Below, piece after piece: positions 47,428-58,002 of a DNA stretch of 64,000 nt (positions are counted from its first letter, which is position 1; every line of letters begins with the position of its first letter). The notes beneath the pieces were generated by a model. It saw only the letters and a program-made list of their open reading frames with translations, ran no database searches and was not told the DNA's origin. Made by a program: the position numbers and the translations under genes. Origin of the DNA: Norana najaformis (taxonomy: Eukaryota > Annelida > Clitellata > Crassiclitellata > Hormogastridae); the NCBI GenBank assembly GCA_964023275.1, contig OZ029914.1:36568424-36632423 (forward strand). Direction: 5' to 3'.

Positions 47428-47559
47428 TGATTTGTGACATATTTAATTATAATGCACACAATGATGATGACGTCGACTGTCACAGCGAAGACGAATATAA
47501 AGCTCATAATGTGATGATTTTGTTTAGAAATCTAAAAACGCGAAGAAAAAGAAAACGAT
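47428..47559 (+). other. Upstream ORF overlapping the Mab-21 gene 2 start
   Basis: ATG at about 47,428 opens a 43-codon frame (MICDIFNYNAHNDDDVDCHS...) that ends with TGA sharing bases with the Mab-21 ATG (ATGA overlap). In gene 1 the frame is open and similar (CDIFNYNKHNDDDVDYHSDD) but lacks this ATG and the overlapping stop. It could be a regulatory uORF in gene 2, or chance openness of acidic-coding DNA. Confidence 0.3.
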
Positions 47560-49525
47560 GAAAAACGAAGATATTTCACATTTTTGTCGACTGTGTTTGA
47601 GCCGATCCCAACAAAACTTTAACATTCTCATTACTGGAAGCCTTTCTGAGCTTCCTTTGCAGTATTATTTTGAAAATCCATCTGATGTCGACATAATGTC
47701 ATGGCACAATGATATTCATATTGGTCCGGAGGACAGTCCCATTTTGGGACAATTTACAGGACATGCCTACAAACTAGAAACTTGTAATTCCCCACCAGGT
47801 TTTGCGAAGGTCATTAAATACGATAGCAGTGGAAATTGGATTTACTGTGGAAAGAAAAGTCGCCTAGCTGAGCCAAATAACGGACCTGCTTTCACAAAAA
47901 TAGCTATCCAACTTATTGACCGTCAGAAATTAACTAGCGATTTGGTGATTGGACTACGTTGTTCTGTTTGGCCATCGAACACAGCCGAGTGGAAAAACCG
48001 TACGCGGAACAACGACTGGCCATCAAAGGACATTATTGAGAAAATTGTTTCTGACGGATGTCATTTGGTACTAAAGCCTCATCACAGTCACCCAGACGAT
48101 GAGAATGAATGGCGCTTTTCCTTCTCACTAGCAGAGTCGACCCTTGCCCACACGTGGAATAACCGTCAACAGTTTATTTATCGCACCCTTCGTCTGATTA
48201 AGTGTGATGTCATTGAGAAAGCTGGGGGAAATGACATGACAATCCTAAGAACGTATCACTTCAAAACACTCATGTTTTGGGCATGTGAGGAGAAACCAAT
48301 TTGGTTCTGGGATGAAACTCGCATCGAAACATCCGTAAAGGAATTATTGTGTAAAATGATTGAATGGCTAATTGAGAAACAATGTCCAAACTATTTTATA
48401 CCATCTTGTAACTTATTTGACTTTGAATCCATTGACACGCAAAACGAGATCTCTTTGCTTTTAGGTTACGCACAAGCTTACACTTTGGATCTTCGTCAAC
48501 AAATACAATTAAGCGGCAGCTTGCTTTTACTTGTTCCTAAAAAATGTCTGCTCAGTTCGCAAATGATTTTCAATTGCTTTAATTTTGTAAATCCGTTGAA
48601 TTCCAAAGAAGTGATGCACTCTCCAAAATGTCTCGCAGGCAATCCTTTATTAGCTGAAGAAATTCAGTGGATTCACGAAGCCATATCCTTTCATCGGGAC
48701 ATTTGTTCAGACTCTTGCTTTGGAGAAGCAAAACGTTCAGTGGAAGAAGCAATGAAATGTTTTTCACTAGCAAAGGAAAAGAGTATGGAAGATGATGACT
48801 GTCCTCTGACAGTTCAACTGTGCGACAATGCCTATGGCTTCATTGAAGCACTGTGCTCGAATACCAACAACAATGAATGTGGCCTGGAATCAAACATCAA
48901 CCATGGATTGTTGAATGAACAGCAATTGATTCTTGATAGTATAAACATGATATTTGATGCAGCAAATCGTCAATTAATAAGACCGTCGTATGTTTTGACA
49001 GCCGCCTATGAAGCAAACTTTTATTACACAGTTTTCCATGAATATCATTTGGCTAAAAGAATATGCGACAAAGCTTTCGAAGTCCTGGATAAGCAACGAT
49101 ATAATGAAGTGTTTCGCTTAGGTGCTGAGTGGGCTGAACGTTCCCTAGAGTTCTTTTCCATTGTAGTAGTCGACAAATGGATACCGATATTTGATGAGGC
49201 CATTGTGTCGACGACCGGCTTTATTGCTCTCTTCCACGCTGTCAAGACACTAATCGGGAAATTTACAGCAACTTCGAAGACTCCAGTCTATTTTCGTGAG
49301 CTCGGATGCTTGATTAGGCCCAAGGAAAGGCCACTTATTCGCCTTAATCCAGTTGACTTCTTACTTTATGTTCGTTTTCAGTGTTCGAGGTTACTCGATG
49401 AACCACAGTCGAGTTTTTGTATAGATTCCAGTGACTTCTTGACAATCTGTATCAACGTCAGTTACAGGATGCATTCACCACGACGATTAGGTTTCAGGAA
49501 TGACAATGAAGATTATAAATTATGA
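47558..49525 (+). CDS. Mab-21 domain protein, putative cGAS-like receptor (copy 2)
   Basis: An intact, intronless 655-aa paralogue of the gene at 32,673, about 85% identical by eye. It keeps the NTase motif (G27-S28 in TGSLSE), Asp43/Asp45 (SDVDIM), Asp128 (SDLVIGL) and the Mab-21 blocks (WPSNTAEWKNR, GCHLVLKPHHSH, EWRFSFSLAE, YHFKTLMFWACEE). Many differences fall in the first 160 residues around the catalytic loop (HIGPEDSPILGQFTGHA against HICPENSPIPRHFTGLA), while about 157-250 is nearly unchanged. It has only one SNINH.LLNE unit where copy 1 has two, and 12 more C-terminal residues (ending NDNEDYKL). The ATG is the first after an in-frame TAG, with A at -3. A role in nucleotide second-messenger synthesis is inferred from the family. 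Confidence 0.88.
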   Translation: MKNEDISHFCRLCLSRSQQNFNILITGSLSELPLQYYFENPSDVDIMSWHNDIHIGPEDSPILGQFTGHAYKLETCNSPPGFAKVIKYDSSGNWIYCGKKSRLAEPNNGPAFTKIAIQLIDRQKLTSDLVIGLRCSVWPSNTAEWKNRTRNNDWPSKDIIEKIVSDGCHLVLKPHHSHPDDENEWRFSFSLAESTLAHTWNNRQQFIYRTLRLIKCDVIEKAGGNDMTILRTYHFKTLMFWACEEKPIWFWDETRIETSVKELLCKMIEWLIEKQCPNYFIPSCNLFDFESIDTQNEISLLLGYAQAYTLDLRQQIQLSGSLLLLVPKKCLLSSQMIFNCFNFVNPLNSKEVMHSPKCLAGNPLLAEEIQWIHEAISFHRDICSDSCFGEAKRSVEEAMKCFSLAKEKSMEDDDCPLTVQLCDNAYGFIEALCSNTNNNECGLESNINHGLLNEQQLILDSINMIFDAANRQLIRPSYVLTAAYEANFYYTVFHEYHLAKRICDKAFEVLDKQRYNEVFRLGAEWAERSLEFFSIVVVDKWIPIFDEAIVSTTGFIALFHAVKTLIGKFTATSKTPVYFRELGCLIRPKERPLIRLNPVDFLLYVRFQCSRLLDEPQSSFCIDSSDFLTICINVSYRMHSPRRLGFRNDNEDYKL

Positions 49526-50300
49526 GAGCAGTGAACTCATTAGATTGAATTATCACGGTATATCAGGCAGACTGACAGAAAGGAATGATGAAAGTCTTAA
49601 GAAGTTATGAATATTGAAAGGTATGAAGAAGAAATCCGTCGTTTGAAAGTCGTAGTGTCAACGTATGCATGCATATGTGCAACTCCTTTGGTAAATCGTC
49701 TTTTGTAAATATCTTTATGGAGATCTAGTAACATATGGGTTTTTTCTGCTCACTGAATTGATCTATTGATCTTAAAATGATTTTTCATCTGCATCCGGAT
49801 TAGCAGTTCTGATTTTCTTAGCGATATTTTCCAGAAGAGCGGTCCAATGCACGAGGCATGCACTGGGCGTCCGATGATAGGCAATTGTACTTGTTATGCA
49901 AGTTTTGAATTTAATGACAAACTCAGTGTTCTTGCTTATTAATAATACATTGTTTTTAAAGTAAACATTGACCTGTATGAAAGATTCACCTATACAGTGA
50001 CAGTAATAAAAAGCATGATAATCAATTTGCATGTGTTACACTATAAACAAATTCCCAATCGGATAGCATAGCTTAAACATTCTTATTAAATGCAGTTAGC
50101 GAATATCAAAAACTTTCCAAGAGCATCAGAAATTTTTTAATTGTATGTTGATGAATTTATTATATTTAAATCGTGGCCGGTAAACTATGTGAGGTGATCA
50201 TTCTCATACTGTCATGCAAGTATTCATTTACAGACCCATAATCTAGTATATGAGATTTTTGTATTGTGTTATGGTCATCATAAAATAATTATCAAATTTT

Positions 50301-51020
50301 TATATTATGATCCTCTCTATCAAAACGCTCTGTCACTTCTAAGGGTTTTCATTAGAAAAATAACGCTCCACCTTCTTAAGAAATCTTGCCTTGATCCTTA
50401 CAGTGCGCTGACTTTACATTTCTGCATTTCTTTCAACCTAAACACATTCCACCACTTTGTCTTCTTCTTTCTGGTATACTGGCAACTGGATTTTGTTCTT
50501 CATGGGTACCTAGAGAGAACTTCTCGGACTTGACACAACATTCTTGAATTATCTGCTGCGCGGAGCACAACTTTTAAGTATCGCATTAAACAAATTCGAG
50601 TTTACGATTACGATTAAGAAAGCAGTCTCCGAAGACAAAACTTCTAGTAAAAATTAATTGACAGAGATGAGTGATAATAGTGAAAATCTTAATATAACTT
50701 TTTGTCTGGTTTAAACTTCAATTGTATATATGCTGTTTGAAGTCTGTGTTGAAATAAAATCATAAAAATATATTATAAGAGTGTAATACCGATCACATTC
50801 TAGATGGCTATTTTGGAGAAAATTTCCAAAAACATTAACATTACAGTAAACATCCTCGTTGTTAGGCCGATAACTATTCACTGCGTGTGGAAGGAAAAAC
50901 ACAATCTGAAAGAAATGAAGATAAAGACATGCCATATTTTTAGTGTTGCAATTAGATGTGCAGCATTCAAGAGAGCATCAATTGGAAAAAACATCTGAGA
51001 CTTCTTTAGGTGATATAGCT
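50301..51020. other. AT-rich spacer
   Basis: Contains a short ttacgattacgattaag stretch (about 50,603-50,620) like the tail of the small SINE family, without its body. The remaining frames have no features. Confidence 0.4.
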
Positions 51021-51024
51021 CTTA

Positions 51025-51215
51025 TTACTTATGTATTTATTAAGCGCCATTGTATAATGACTAGGCACCATTCGACAGCGCTGAGGAGCTGTGCGTGAAA
51101 AACTTGCTCAAGGTTCTTACACAGTAACCTTCTCAGAGGAGGCTCGCGCCTGTACACCCCGCGTTACAAGGCCAGCGCTCAAACAAACTGCCTACCTCGT
51201 CACATAGCTGCTGTT
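51025..51215 (-). mobile_element. tRNA-Thr-derived SINE with LINE-like tail
   Basis: The minus strand from about 51,205 reads gaggtaggcagtttgtttga, gcgctggccttgtaacgcgg (a Thr-type TGT anticodon loop) and ggcgcgagcctcc, then an unrelated body, and ends caatggcgcttaataaata. This ending resembles the tggcgctatataaatt end of the LINE at 37,472-37,915, as expected if the SINE borrows LINE machinery. Confidence 0.6.
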
Positions 51216-54200
51216 TCAGCAGAGAAGAACAAACTCTGCCAGCTAAAAGGACTGTTGAAAGTCGTGTCTAAGGTCGTTGACTTAAGTCCTTAAGTGACCG
51301 TGTTTGGTCAGCAGAGCATTTTCCTTGTCTATGCTCCGAATGGAACGATAGTTAAACTGCTGTAGCCTGTTAATCGAACTTATTGAACATAAATCTAGCC
51401 GCAATATCTGATTACTCCAGATTTATCAGTGACCATGTTAATGGCATGATGAATAAATAAATAAATAAATAAGCAAATAAATTCAAATTATCTACTTGAT
51501 ATTCATGAAATAGTGTTGTAAATATCATCTATTCCACCGCAACTGGTACTGTTTCCTCTGTATGCAACTCCAATATTCTCACTCTCTTCTAATTGCATCG
51601 TTAAGAACAATTTTCAGAAATTACCAGTGGATCAGGATTCCCTTTCAGAACCATTACTAAGATCATGAGATCCCTTAGTGTCACTTCTGTGTTGCATTCG
51701 TACATTGGTTGAATATCGACAACGAAGTTCAATTTCAAATCTGTAGCAGAGTTTATACGGTATTTGATTTATATCATTCTTGAAGAAGCGCCTTATGAAT
51801 GCGACTTGCAATTAAGTTCTCAAATGATGATGTTGGAGATAGATTCTGGAATTATTTTTTCGTGCTTTAAATGCTTCCAGGCACATTATCATCCATTATC
51901 TATCCATTAGTAAGCGACACATATTTCAAAGGAAACTAATTAACAATTTAAAAGGTAGGTCTATTTTACAGAGATTTGAAATCCATATAGTTTTTTGTTC
52001 GATCATTTGACGTGTTTACTATCTAACTAAACTAAATGTTACAATTCTACCTGCAAAGAGTTGACGATTGACCCTCGAACCTAGGATGAAGAAGTAGACA
52101 AGTTGGCCTTGTTGTGTCGATACGTTGTGATTCTCACGAATAAATACCAATTTCATATGCAGTATTATAGACTTTGCAGCAGTAGCGCAAATAAAAGAAT
52201 AGCACAGTCAATGTATTTCAGTAGGCCAGAATAATTATGAGGCGTAGAGGTTAACGGCGCGGTTTGAGGTAATCCATTACAAAACCAGCTAATAATTAAT
52301 ATATCGCACTTGATGCACATACTATTTATTTAGCCATTTCTACACCAACAAAAGCCCTCGTAGCCCATATAATAACGACTACGCCGGCCAACTGATGCAC
52401 TTAGCCATAACTTTTCGAATACTGCGAAATTACCATAATGCCTGTCACAAAATGTGCTATATTCTGAAACCTTATCTGGTGCGCGAAATGCTTGACCTGG
52501 TTGGCGGGAAGGAAGGATGGGTTGTTGAGCACAGCGATGGAGAAACAGGCCGACTGTATAGAATATCTTAAATCAGTCGCTGGGTGACTGAACGAGCTGA
52601 AGAAGAATTGGGGAATTTGAAGTATGTTTTCGATTGCATGGACTGGAGAAGCGAGGCCTTGACTGAAATGGAGGAAGCTGAGAAGCGGCAAATGCTTAGC
52701 TTGTCTTATCTTCGTCTTCTTATGTGGATATGTGTGTGTGTGTGCTGGTTTGCTAATGAATGTATGTGTTCAGAGTTTGTATATACATTGTATAACTGCG
52801 CTTGTTCATCTAACTGAAGAATTTATGCCTTAGTTGTACACACGGTTTCGAGTGTCAGGATAATTTCTGTCGTAAGACGCGTAGGTTGCTAAATAAGTAA
52901 CGGTAGTTGACAGTGAGAAACTATATACATATATATTTGGATAGTTTGGAAGGTCCCTTGTACTAAAATAGGTGAATATTTAACGACAGTTTACGCAGGT
53001 AGATACGTTGTGATATGTTGCATGAAATGCTCATACTTGAGTATTTAACGTTTGCTGTGTTGAAGGCTGCCTGTCAGAATTCATTGTTCTAGAGATACTT
53101 AGAGGTTTATTGCTTATGTAGCCCGGATGGATTGGAGCTTAATTTTAGCTTTGGGACTGACTGACAAGTGTGATACAGAAATATTGCCGAACTTGTCTTC
53201 GCTTCTGACGGCTGAGGATGGAAATCCTAACTTGGTCAAGTCCCTCTAGAATAGCTTACTCCGCTGGTGGAGAATGCTAAAGGAGCTGGCCTAATGCGGA
53301 ATGAGTCTGTGTTCTTAACTGAAATATTCACTTTAAGAAGACATCAGAACTTGGACAATGATAAGGGGGTATGAATTAACCGATGGAAAACATTTTCAAA
53401 TCTATTCCAAAGGATGAAGCATTACAGAATAAAAGCTCTAAACAATTATGTGTGGGTCACAGCAGGATTAGACCGATACAACTATAAAGCAGAACAGCTG
53501 GAAAATGGAAAATGTCAAAAGGGTCAGAAGTCACATGGCCATTGCAATAATTTTGTTGCGTAAAGTTGAGGCACTAGTGGCATCAGAGGGCTTCAAGAAC
53601 AAGACATTTTACGAGCTTTTTTCAAGAAGTTGAAGAATGTGTCACCACAGTTATTCTTTTACTTGTTGTAAACTGCAGTTGGTAAAATTTTTTGTTGTAT
53701 GTGGCACCATGCATCACTTCCAAGAACATCACTTTCTGAACAGAGAACTTTTAAAATTTTGAAGGCTTTAGGTCTGCCTTGTCAGCCTGATTGTGCCATT
53801 ACAATTTCTTCATATAAAATCTTTTGTATGAACAAGTCTTGTTCATAAAGACCCCTTACACCCACTTCTTATCTTCTTATCAACTCCTCAAACCCACTTT
53901 TCACAAGGTCCATTGTACATTGCGTTTCCGCCTAAAATCACCAGTATCGTTTACTTCGTCTGTGTCCAGTGCCTGATAACCCTTAAATGTTCACAACACA
54001 TTAAATCGTTTTCCTCCGTATTTTGCTTCACGTGCTGCCATAATCGAGTTGTCGACTTTACGGTTAACATCAGTATGCTATGTGGCTATTAATACTACCA
54101 TAAATAAAATCCTTTGATATTTTGTTAAGAAGAACGTGAACGTATTGCTATTAATAGTTTCACTACTTAAAATGATACCAAGCCATTCGATAACGTTAAG

Positions 54201-54990
54201 TGTAGCATAGTTATTTTTGGCTTGTAGTCGTAAGTCCCTGGTAAATGGTCGGTGTGGTTGGGAGCGGTCGTTGTGATACATCCAGTTCATCGTAGTCTCC
54301 TTCAGCAACGTCGACGATATCTCCAATACATGTATCGTAATCTTTACTTCTTCGTGTTTGTTCGAGCTCTAGTTCGTCAGTACAGTTTACGTGACCACGA
54401 ACCGCAGCTGAAAAGTTTTCAAATGAAACTGCGAGTAAATGACATTCTTTACAATTATTTTTAAATCGCAGTAGAGTGGTCTCTTTAGAATTTAAAGCAA
54501 TATACTGTTAGTGCTGCATTATTTTAGTTTGAATAGAAAATTAATTGTTTATAAAGTGCATTAAAACTGTCAGGTTTTTTCACAACTGCTACGTCAAATG
54601 TTTGTATTCTGTTGTGTATTGTAAATGTATAGTTTATATTTGCTCCTAAAACTGGCATAAAACCACTTGCTTGCTTCTCATCCACCCCTCATATTCAGAT
54701 TTACTGACTGTGCCTTAAATAAATAAGTAAATAAAAGAAATACAATAAATAAAAGAAACAGCTTTTTCCCGCAGTTCCAGCTTTAAAATGCTTATACGTT
54801 CCCTTTACATGATTCTTTCATGTTCGGACAGCTACTGTGATAGAATTGGCGTTTCGATGTTGCAAACATGAGTTTGCAGTGTATTATCAGTTTTAGGACG
54901 GCTATTATTGCTCATGATTGACAGCCCTTATCGTTGGAACAGTTAATCGTATATTCAGTGGATGACAGATTCCAGATTGGCGGTCGCTGC
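51216..54990. other. Long spacer, no gene recognised
   Basis: Contains an (AATA)n run (51,452-51,482) that may end a degraded retroposon, and a 20,270-like repeat patch near 51,940-52,030. Frames open on both strands at 52,401-52,691 (minus) and 52,584-52,817 (plus, MTERAEEELGNLKYVFDCMD) have no domain I know. Another A-rich aataaat stretch lies at 54,715-54,770. Confidence 0.4.
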
Positions 54991-54992
54991 AC

Positions 54993-55390
54993 ATGCCTAC
55001 TGGGATCTGCGCAGTCGAATGGCGATTAAAGGCTTTGGAACTCTTTCAACCGTCTGTCAGAAAGGAGTTCTACAATCAGTCAAATAACTGTCCATCAAAG
55101 GCTGACCTGGTCGCTCAAGTTATGCCCGGATGCCGCATCTTCTACCATGTCCGAGACACCTGCACGGTGTTGGATAGTGGTGCTATCGTATACTGCGGAT
55201 GCTATCGCACGACTTCGACGCTGTTCGATCCAAGATCTCTGAACGTTATAAACTGTCAACTTGGGATGGAAACCTGTTGGTTATGCTCAGCGTTGTGTGC
55301 GAGAGTCTGCTACTGGTGACATTTCTATTTATCTGAGCACTCTTCGCTAAATGACTGAATTATTGTTCTTAATTACATTTGACACCACGT
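54993..55390 (+). repeat. Repeat copy related to 57,270-57,650
   Basis: A 108-codon frame (54,993-55,319; contains GCRIFYHVRDTCTVLD and CGCYRTTSTLFDPRSL) resembles the sequence at 57,270-57,560 in order (tctacca.......c.ctg, cagctgg.t....ctc.gcgt). Both end with ttgttcttaattacattt. Two related non-adjacent copies suggest an interspersed element rather than a host gene; the family is not recognised. Confidence 0.4.
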
Positions 55391-55847
55391 AAACTAGCGG
55401 ATTTGTGAGGTATTTTATTACTTCTCAGTAGCTAATTAGGTGAACAAATTGGTAGATTAAAATTGCTTAGATCTCCTAGTAAGCCGCATGAAATTACGTG
55501 TTTTAATATTCCTCACTTTGCTCAATTAGCACACTGATAATATTCGTTTTAAAAAGCTCAGATTGCACTTTAAAGGCTGCATAATCTGTAGCAACCGAAG
55601 TTCCGCCTCATCCTTTTAATTGCGTAACTTGAGTCATTTGCGCAAAAAATGACCTACCGATCCATCATCAGCTGTGGCCTCTAAGTAAAGTCTTGGCGCC
55701 GTTAATGAGAAATTATATTGGGGTAGGTCTCAATGAAGAAAAACTAGGAATATATGTGGAGTTAATATACCAGTATAAGTATGGAAGGAAACGAACAGAC
55801 ACAAACGGGCTTTCCGCTTTTGGTGACGGTGATGATCTTTACTGCTT

Positions 55848-56050
55848 TTGCACATTTTCCACGAAAATTCAGATATCGAATCCACATTTACTTCTATCGT
55901 TCAGATATTGTCGCAGGTGGAACTTGGACCTAGTAATTCTGTGTTTAAATCTGGAATTGTTACTATTTGGTCTAGTAATGCTGCTGGTGAATACATCGAA
56001 AGGCCCAATAAGTGTAGAACCCAACGCATATTAAAGACCGTGAGTTTTGC
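55848..56050 (+). pseudogene. Possible von Willebrand A-like fragment
   Basis: The plus-strand frame reads ESTFTSIVQILSQVELGPSN, then SVFKSGIVTIWSSNAAGEYI. It resembles the helix-1/strand-2 part of vWA domains (F..I....SQ.EIGP...RVG.V.FSS.A..E). A frame starting at about 55,790 (MEGNEQTQTGFPLLVTVMIF) looks like a signal peptide but is in a different frame. No metal-site DxSxS motif and no flanking splice sites are convincing, so this is a weak call. Confidence 0.25.
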
Positions 56051-56130
56051 CGTTGTAGGTCATCTTCAAACTTATATCATTACGTGTCATTTACGTAAGA
56101 TGTAAAATGATTAGATACTTAATAGAACTA

Positions 56131-56270
56131 CGCACCGGGTTTTCTTTTCTGTTGGCGACATTTACGAATAAGAAGAATAGCCAAAGCGATGTTTATTAGA
56201 ACCGCTACTCCAAATAGTGCTCCCAGAATTATAGCCGGTGTGTTAAGCTGAGGTGCGGCTGTTTCGCATC
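56131..56270 (-). CDS. Transmembrane exon of an Ig-type surface protein
   Basis: The minus strand after acceptor ttagttatag reads, in phase 1, CETAAPQLNTPAIILGALFG, then VAVLINIALAILLIRKCRQQ, then KRKPGA and a stop. This gives a hydrophobic span of about 23 residues followed by a stop-transfer cluster (RKCRQQKRK). The cytoplasmic tail is only about 12 residues and has no Tyr-based signalling motif. Phase and strand match the Ig exons at 57,757-58,002 and 59,911-60,294, so it is probably the last exon of the same gene. A palmitoylatable Cys follows the membrane span. Confidence 0.75.
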
Positions 56271-56429
56271 CTATAACTAATAATCAAATATACAATTCAA
56301 AGTTTAACACAGTTATGTGAACCTTTGAAGTAAAACATTTAAAGACTACATTTTCTAAAGCATTTTGCCAAATTTTATGCAGATTAATTGTTATTTTAAC
56401 TGAAGTGATGTTGTCTTGTCCACCTAAAC

Positions 56430-56826
56430 AAAGTCAGAGTCGAGTCCGAGTCCAGAGGTTTTCGAGTCTGAGTCTAGTCCAAGTCGTCCAACATCAAAAT
56501 TCAGTGAAACACGCAATTCAAAAGTATTGAATAAATAACAGCACAATTTATGCAGGAAGAATTGTTATTGTAATTTGTCCAAATTACACTTTAAAGCACT
56601 AAATTTGATAAAGTTTTGTTTGGTTTAGAAGAATCATCTATTTTGGATGCTTACGTAGGCAAGCCTACAAGTCATATTCCTGTCGCGAGATAAAAATTGA
56701 CTGGGAAGCCGAGTCAGCGAGTCAAATTTGAGCCCAGAGGTTTCGAGTCCGACTTCAAGTCCGAGTCCACAAAGCGGACTCGAGTCGGATTCGATTCCTT
56801 GGCCGGAATCAAGTACTTCATCACTG
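56430..56826. mobile_element. hAT-like MITE with GAGTCCGAGTC subrepeats
   Basis: Both ends carry clusters of gagtccgagtc / gagtctgagtc (56,436-56,490 and 56,715-56,800). The right end finishes agtacttcatcactg, i.e. CAGTGATGAAGTACTTG on the minus strand, which resembles hAT-type termini. The left terminus is not clearly preserved. It lies in the intron between the transmembrane exon and the Ig exon. Confidence 0.45.
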
Positions 56827-57269
56827 ATTTTAAACAACCATATTATGAAAACTTCTAAGTTCAAATAAGATCGTTCATACGTAAGTTAACAAACAGTTCG
56901 CTGTTGTTTCCAATAGGAAATTTAACATAAAATGTTTCATTTTATAAAATATTTAACTAGTTTTCAAGTAATGCTTAAGGCACACCATTTAGATAGGTTC
57001 GACAGCCATGCTTCAGCGACTGTGAAAAGTTCTTAAAAGGCGTTAAAACATTTTGATCTTTTCTCGATTCCGGCATGTTTTTGGGCGATTTCGGACAGCG
57101 CTTCATCCTATTGATGGATACTTTGCGATCATGTAAACCAGTCTACCATTTAGGGGTGACAGGTTCCCAGCTAGACAGTTGAGCTTCAGAGGTACAGTCC
57201 TATACGCCGTCAATAATCTAGAAAATCATTGATTCATTGAAGAAAGAGCTAGTAGGGTATTAGAAATGA

Positions 57270-57650
57270 CATAGACCTTCAACCATGGAGAGGTTTATGC
57301 GACTAATCGAATATCTGTCCTGCGCAGATTTGATGGCTCAAGAAACCTCCGGACGCGTCATCATCTACCAACTACCAACTGTGAAACACTGCTGGAAGGC
57401 AGGCAACTGTATACCCTGCCGGCGGATCATATCGCCTGACATTATTTCTCATTCTCAAAAGTAAATCACCGTCTGAGAACTCTGAACATGATATCAGCTA
57501 TCAACTCTGGATTGGAATCAGCTGGCTGGGCTCTGCGTGTACTAAGGAGCCACTCACTAGTGAATTTTCTAATTAACAGAGAATTTCTTGCTAAATTATG
57601 AACTCTTTGTTCTTAATTACATTTACCATCGTTATTAGGCCTATTAGCGT
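57270..57650 (+). repeat. Repeat copy related to 54,993-55,390
   Basis: More degraded than its partner. The best match is the last 150 bp (cagctggctgggctctgcgtgta ... ttgttcttaattacattt). It lies in the intron between the transmembrane exon and the first Ig exon of the surface-protein gene. The nearby gcgctatataaattt (57,685) resembles the LINE/SINE 3' tail motif. Confidence 0.4.
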
Positions 57651-57756
57651 CGAGAGCGCCTCTTATTAGTTTATACTGAAGCTGCGCTATATAAATTTCT
57701 AATTACAGTTGCAATTTCAGTTCATACACATAAATATGTTAAAACATGTCACGTAC

Positions 57757-58002
57757 CTTTCAAGTTAATGGACTTTGACTGCTGGTAATATCGTCCTCTT
57801 ATAATATTTGACGCACTGCATGTATAATTGCCACTGTGAATAATGGTGATAGTTGGGCCTTTGGTTACATTGCCATTGCTCTCATCTATCCACGAATAGG
57901 TCGCCGGGGGATTAGCAGGCACGTAACAGGAAAGCAAACCAGGAGATTGAATCTGACCATTGCTATGGCCAACGATTGTCATGCTGTCTTTTGTAGGCCA
58001 AA
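57757..58002 (-). CDS. Ig-domain exon (membrane-proximal)
   Basis: A 246-nt minus-strand exon between acceptor atcttttag and donor GTACGT, phase 1-1. It encodes PTKDSMTIVGHSNGQIQSPG, then LLSCYVPANPPATYSWIDES, then a ..TIIHSGNYTCSASNIIRG stretch. The C...W...YTCSASN pattern is that of an Ig I-set/C2 domain, with SGNYTC as the strand-F motif. NYT and NVT are likely glycosylation sites. It is one of at least two Ig exons upstream of the transmembrane exon in transcript order. Confidence 0.8.

Larger units (their letters stand above)
46965..50300. repeat. Mab-21 gene duplication unit, copy 2
   Basis: Corresponds to about 31,930-35,430. 5' homology starts at tgc.aaa...tcggaatag.atgggtca and passes through ctggcagaagaatga and gtaggaagacgga..cctact to the gene. 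3' homology runs about 780 bp past the stop. Upstream non-coding similarity is high (roughly 85%), comparable with the coding region. Confidence 0.8.

Noticed and set aside
51130-51215. Functional tRNA-Thr gene (minus strand)
   Set aside because: The anticodon arm and box regions are tRNA-like, but the acceptor stem does not close and a SINE body and tail follow.
52401-52817. Overlapping open frames on both strands as a gene
   Set aside because: No recognisable domain, no splice or conservation evidence; the frames overlap on opposite strands and at most one could be real.
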